DNA of 7,034 bases, taken from assembly GCA_025355255.1 (NCBI GenBank), contig JANYAA010000423.1, positions 1-7,034 of the forward strand, read 5' to 3'. Both the position numbers and the translations under genes were made by a program. This document shows, one piece after another, positions 5,935 through 7,034 of the stretch (position 1 is its first letter; each line of letters starts with the position of its first letter). Below the pieces are notes generated by a model that saw nothing but the letters and a program-made list of their open reading frames with translations, was not told the DNA's origin and did not search any database. The stretch comes from Chloroflexota bacterium. GTDB taxonomy: Bacteria > Chloroflexota > Limnocylindria > Limnocylindrales > CSP1-4.

Positions 5935-5949
5935 AGCACCCGGGGTGCT
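5935..5949. repeat. Inverted repeat AGCACC-N3-GGTGCT, copy 3
   Basis: AGCACC-CGG-GGTGCT is the perfect-dyad version; the arms pair for 6 bp, or 7 bp around a single central base. It differs from copies 1 and 2 by one C for T, which turns their T/G pair into C/G. It starts 93 bp after copy 2. GTGC occurs upstream here too, but the CAGGGC and GGTCGC flanks are not clearly kept. Confidence 0.5.
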
Positions 5950-5980
5950 GGCGCAGCGTTGCGGCTGTCCCTCGGGCTGC

Positions 5981-6019
5981 AGAAATCCGAACGGCCCAGC
6001 TTGGAGCCGGGCCGTTCGG
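5981..6019 (-). terminator. Probable intrinsic terminator of the glutamate dehydrogenase gene
   Basis: The arms CCGAACGGCCC (5987-5997) and GGGCCGTTCGG (6009-6019) form a perfect 11-bp stem. The 11-nt loop can itself add a GCT/AGC mini-stem. Read on the minus strand the stem is followed by ATTTCTG, a short but recognisable U-rich tail; on the plus strand no T-run follows, which gives the direction. It begins about 38 nt past the gdhA stop and separates that gene from the unknown-gene/transporter unit. Confidence 0.75.
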
Positions 6020-6033
6020 GCTGTCAGACGGGT

Positions 6034-6051
6034 GCGGCCGTTACCGGCCGC
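6034..6051 (-). other. Hairpin with GNRA-type loop just after the glutamate dehydrogenase stop
   Basis: GCGGCCG (6034-6040) pairs perfectly with CGGCCGC (6045-6051), giving a 7-bp all-GC stem. On the minus-strand transcript the loop reads GUAA, a GNRA tetraloop. It starts 6 nt past the gdhA stop codon and lies upstream of the terminator hairpin, so the 3' UTR carries two hairpins in tandem. No U-tract follows it, so a role in mRNA 3'-end protection is more likely than termination; this is inference. Confidence 0.5.
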
Positions 6052-6057
6052 GGGTGA

Positions 6058-7034
6058 TCACGGATAGAGGCCGCGCATGGCGGTGGCGTCAGCCACGCGC
6101 TGGACGGCATTGAGGTACGCGCCGGTCCGCATGTTGACCTTGTGCTTGAGGCTCTGCGCGAGCACCTCGGCGAAGGCCTTGTCCATGATGACCTTGAGCT
6201 TGACGTTGACGTCCTCTTCGGTCCAGTGGTCGCGGTTGAGGTCCTGCACCCATTCGAAGTAGGAGACCGTCACGCCGCCGGCGTTGGCGAGGATGTCGGG
6301 GATCATGAAGACGCCCTTCGACGCAAGGATCTCATCGGCTTCGGGGGTCGTGGGGCCGTTGGCGGCCTCGGCCACGATCTTGGCCTTGACCTTGCCCGCG
6401 TTGGCGACGGTGATCTGGTTCTCGTACGCCGCCGGGATCAGGATGTCGCACGGGGTGACAAGCAGTTCCGCGTTGGTGATGTCCTCGGCGCCCGGGAAGC
6501 CCTTGACGGTCCCGTGCTCCTTCTTCCAGGCGATGACCTTGTCCGGGTCGAGGCCGGCGTTGTTGCGGATGCCGCCGGTCGAGTCCGAGACCGCGACGAT
6601 CGTGCTGCCCTCTGCGGCCATCAGCTGCGCCGCGATGGCGCCGGCGTTGCCGTAGCCCTGGACCGCAACCTTGGCCGTCTTCAGGTCCATGCCGAGGTGC
6701 GCAGCGGCCTTCACGATGGTGAAGACGCAGCCGCGGGCCGTGGCCTCGTTGCGGCCTTCGGAGCCGCCAAGGCTGATGGGCTTGCCCGTGACGACGCCCG
6801 GGACCGTGTACCCGACGTGCATCGAGTACGTGTCCATGAACCACGCCATGATCTGGGGCGTGGTGTTCACGTCCGGTGCGGGGATGTCGCGCTCGGGGCC
6901 GATGAGGACCGAGATCTCCGAGAAGTACCGGCGGCTGAGGCCCTCAAGCTCCTTGCGGGACAGCTTCTTCGGGTCAACGATGACGCCGCCCTTGCCGCCG
7001 CCGTACGGGATGCCGACGACCGCGCACTTCCAGG
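6058..7034 (-). CDS. gdhA: Glutamate dehydrogenase (ELFV family), N-terminus beyond window edge
   Basis: Catalyses reversible oxidative deamination of glutamate to 2-oxoglutarate and ammonium with NAD(P), linking nitrogen and carbon metabolism; cytoplasmic, usually hexameric. The frame is open to the right edge and gives 324 residues from the first complete codon (7032). The family is about 415-430, so roughly the first 90-100 residues are missing. The N-terminal domain end shows PYGGGKGG (9-16, with catalytic Lys14) and DIPAPDVNT (49-57, with catalytic Asp54). TGKPISLGGSEGRNEATARG links to the Rossmann domain, with VAVQGYGNAG (about 122-131) and IVAVSDSTGGI. CDILIPAAYENQIT and AEAANGPTTPEAD follow, then the C-terminal NAGGVTVSYFEWVQD and RTGAYLNAVQRVADA motifs. 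A GTG inside PAPDVNT (6870) is not a start, because conserved catalytic sequence lies upstream of it. Cofactor preference cannot be settled here. Some members are named rocG or gudB. Confidence 0.95.
   Translation of the reverse strand, partial: WKCAVVGIPYGGGKGGVIVDPKKLSRKELEGLSRRYFSEISVLIGPERDIPAPDVNTTPQIMAWFMDTYSMHVGYTVPGVVTGKPISLGGSEGRNEATARGCVFTIVKAAAHLGMDLKTAKVAVQGYGNAGAIAAQLMAAEGSTIVAVSDSTGGIRNNAGLDPDKVIAWKKEHGTVKGFPGAEDITNAELLVTPCDILIPAAYENQITVANAGKVKAKIVAEAANGPTTPEADEILASKGVFMIPDILANAGGVTVSYFEWVQDLNRDHWTEEDVNVKLKVIMDKAFAEVLAQSLKHKVNMRTGAYLNAVQRVADATAMRGLYP

Larger units (their letters stand above)
5720..6057. other. 338-bp intergenic region rich in inverted repeats
   Basis: This stretch lies between the minus-strand unknown gene and the end of the minus-strand glutamate dehydrogenase gene. 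I find no open frame in it with plausible protein features; the small frames present are Arg/Ala/Pro-rich and lack ribosome-binding sites. From left to right it holds the -10-like motif for the 201-aa gene, two copies of the AGCATC-N3-GGTGCT repeat, a near-palindrome ACGC-GTTC-GCGT (5823-5834), a third repeat copy, a small CAGC/GCTG hairpin (5954-5967) and two strong hairpins adjacent to gdhA. No tRNA or known riboswitch pattern was recognised. Confidence 0.6.

Noticed and set aside
5742..5939. A 65-codon minus-strand frame in the intergenic region
   Set aside because: No ribosome-binding site, no protein-like pattern, and it overlaps all three copies of the inverted repeat (the third only partly), which explains the region better.
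5720..6057. tRNA gene, riboswitch or CRISPR array in the intergenic region
   Set aside because: No cloverleaf or T-loop motif, no recognised aptamer core and no regular repeat-spacer spacing; the repeat copies are 72 and 93 bp apart and too short.

Overview
This is a GC-rich (roughly two-thirds G+C by eye) bacterial chromosomal window. The very high GC, the SD-poor starts and the CoaBC, PanB and glutamate dehydrogenase sequence variants remind me of Chloroflexota or a neighbouring high-GC terrestrial lineage. That placement is an impression from protein motifs, not a demonstrated assignment. There is no sign of phage, insertion sequences, CRISPR, tRNA or rRNA.

Positions 1-3860 (plus strand) hold a tight four-gene vitamin B5/coenzyme A cluster. 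It begins with coaX (type III pantothenate kinase, cut by the left edge), followed by coaBC (bifunctional phosphopantothenoylcysteine synthetase/decarboxylase), panB (ketopantoate hydroxymethyltransferase) and panC (pantothenate synthetase). coaX and coaBC overlap as GTGA, coaBC and panB overlap as TGATG, and panB and panC are 40 nt apart. PanB and PanC make pantothenate; CoaX and CoaBC carry it to 4'-phosphopantetheine. The ketopantoate reductase (panE/ilvC), aspartate decarboxylase (panD), coaD and coaE functions are not in the window. CoaBC has both synthetase landmarks, but two decarboxylase active-site positions are substituted (Asn to Asp132, Cys to Ser166).

Positions 3835-5719 (minus strand) hold a two-gene unit: an unrecognised 201-aa soluble protein followed by a 12-helix MFS transporter of the LacY/HcaT-like type. 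The transporter gene runs tail-to-tail into panC, with the two coding ends overlapping by 26 bp. The unknown gene has no Shine-Dalgarno sequence but has an extended -10-like motif 7 nt before its ATG, which suggests a leaderless transcript.

Positions 5720-6057 carry no convincing gene. They hold three copies of a 15-bp inverted repeat (AGCAYC-N3-GGTGCT) and, next to gdhA, two strong hairpins, the second being a probable intrinsic terminator. Positions 6058-7034 (minus strand) are the C-terminal three-quarters of an ELFV-family glutamate dehydrogenase that continues past the right edge.

Most of the window is ordinary core metabolism. The points most worth a second look are the triple inverted repeat, the altered CoaC active site and the unknown gene paired with the transporter.
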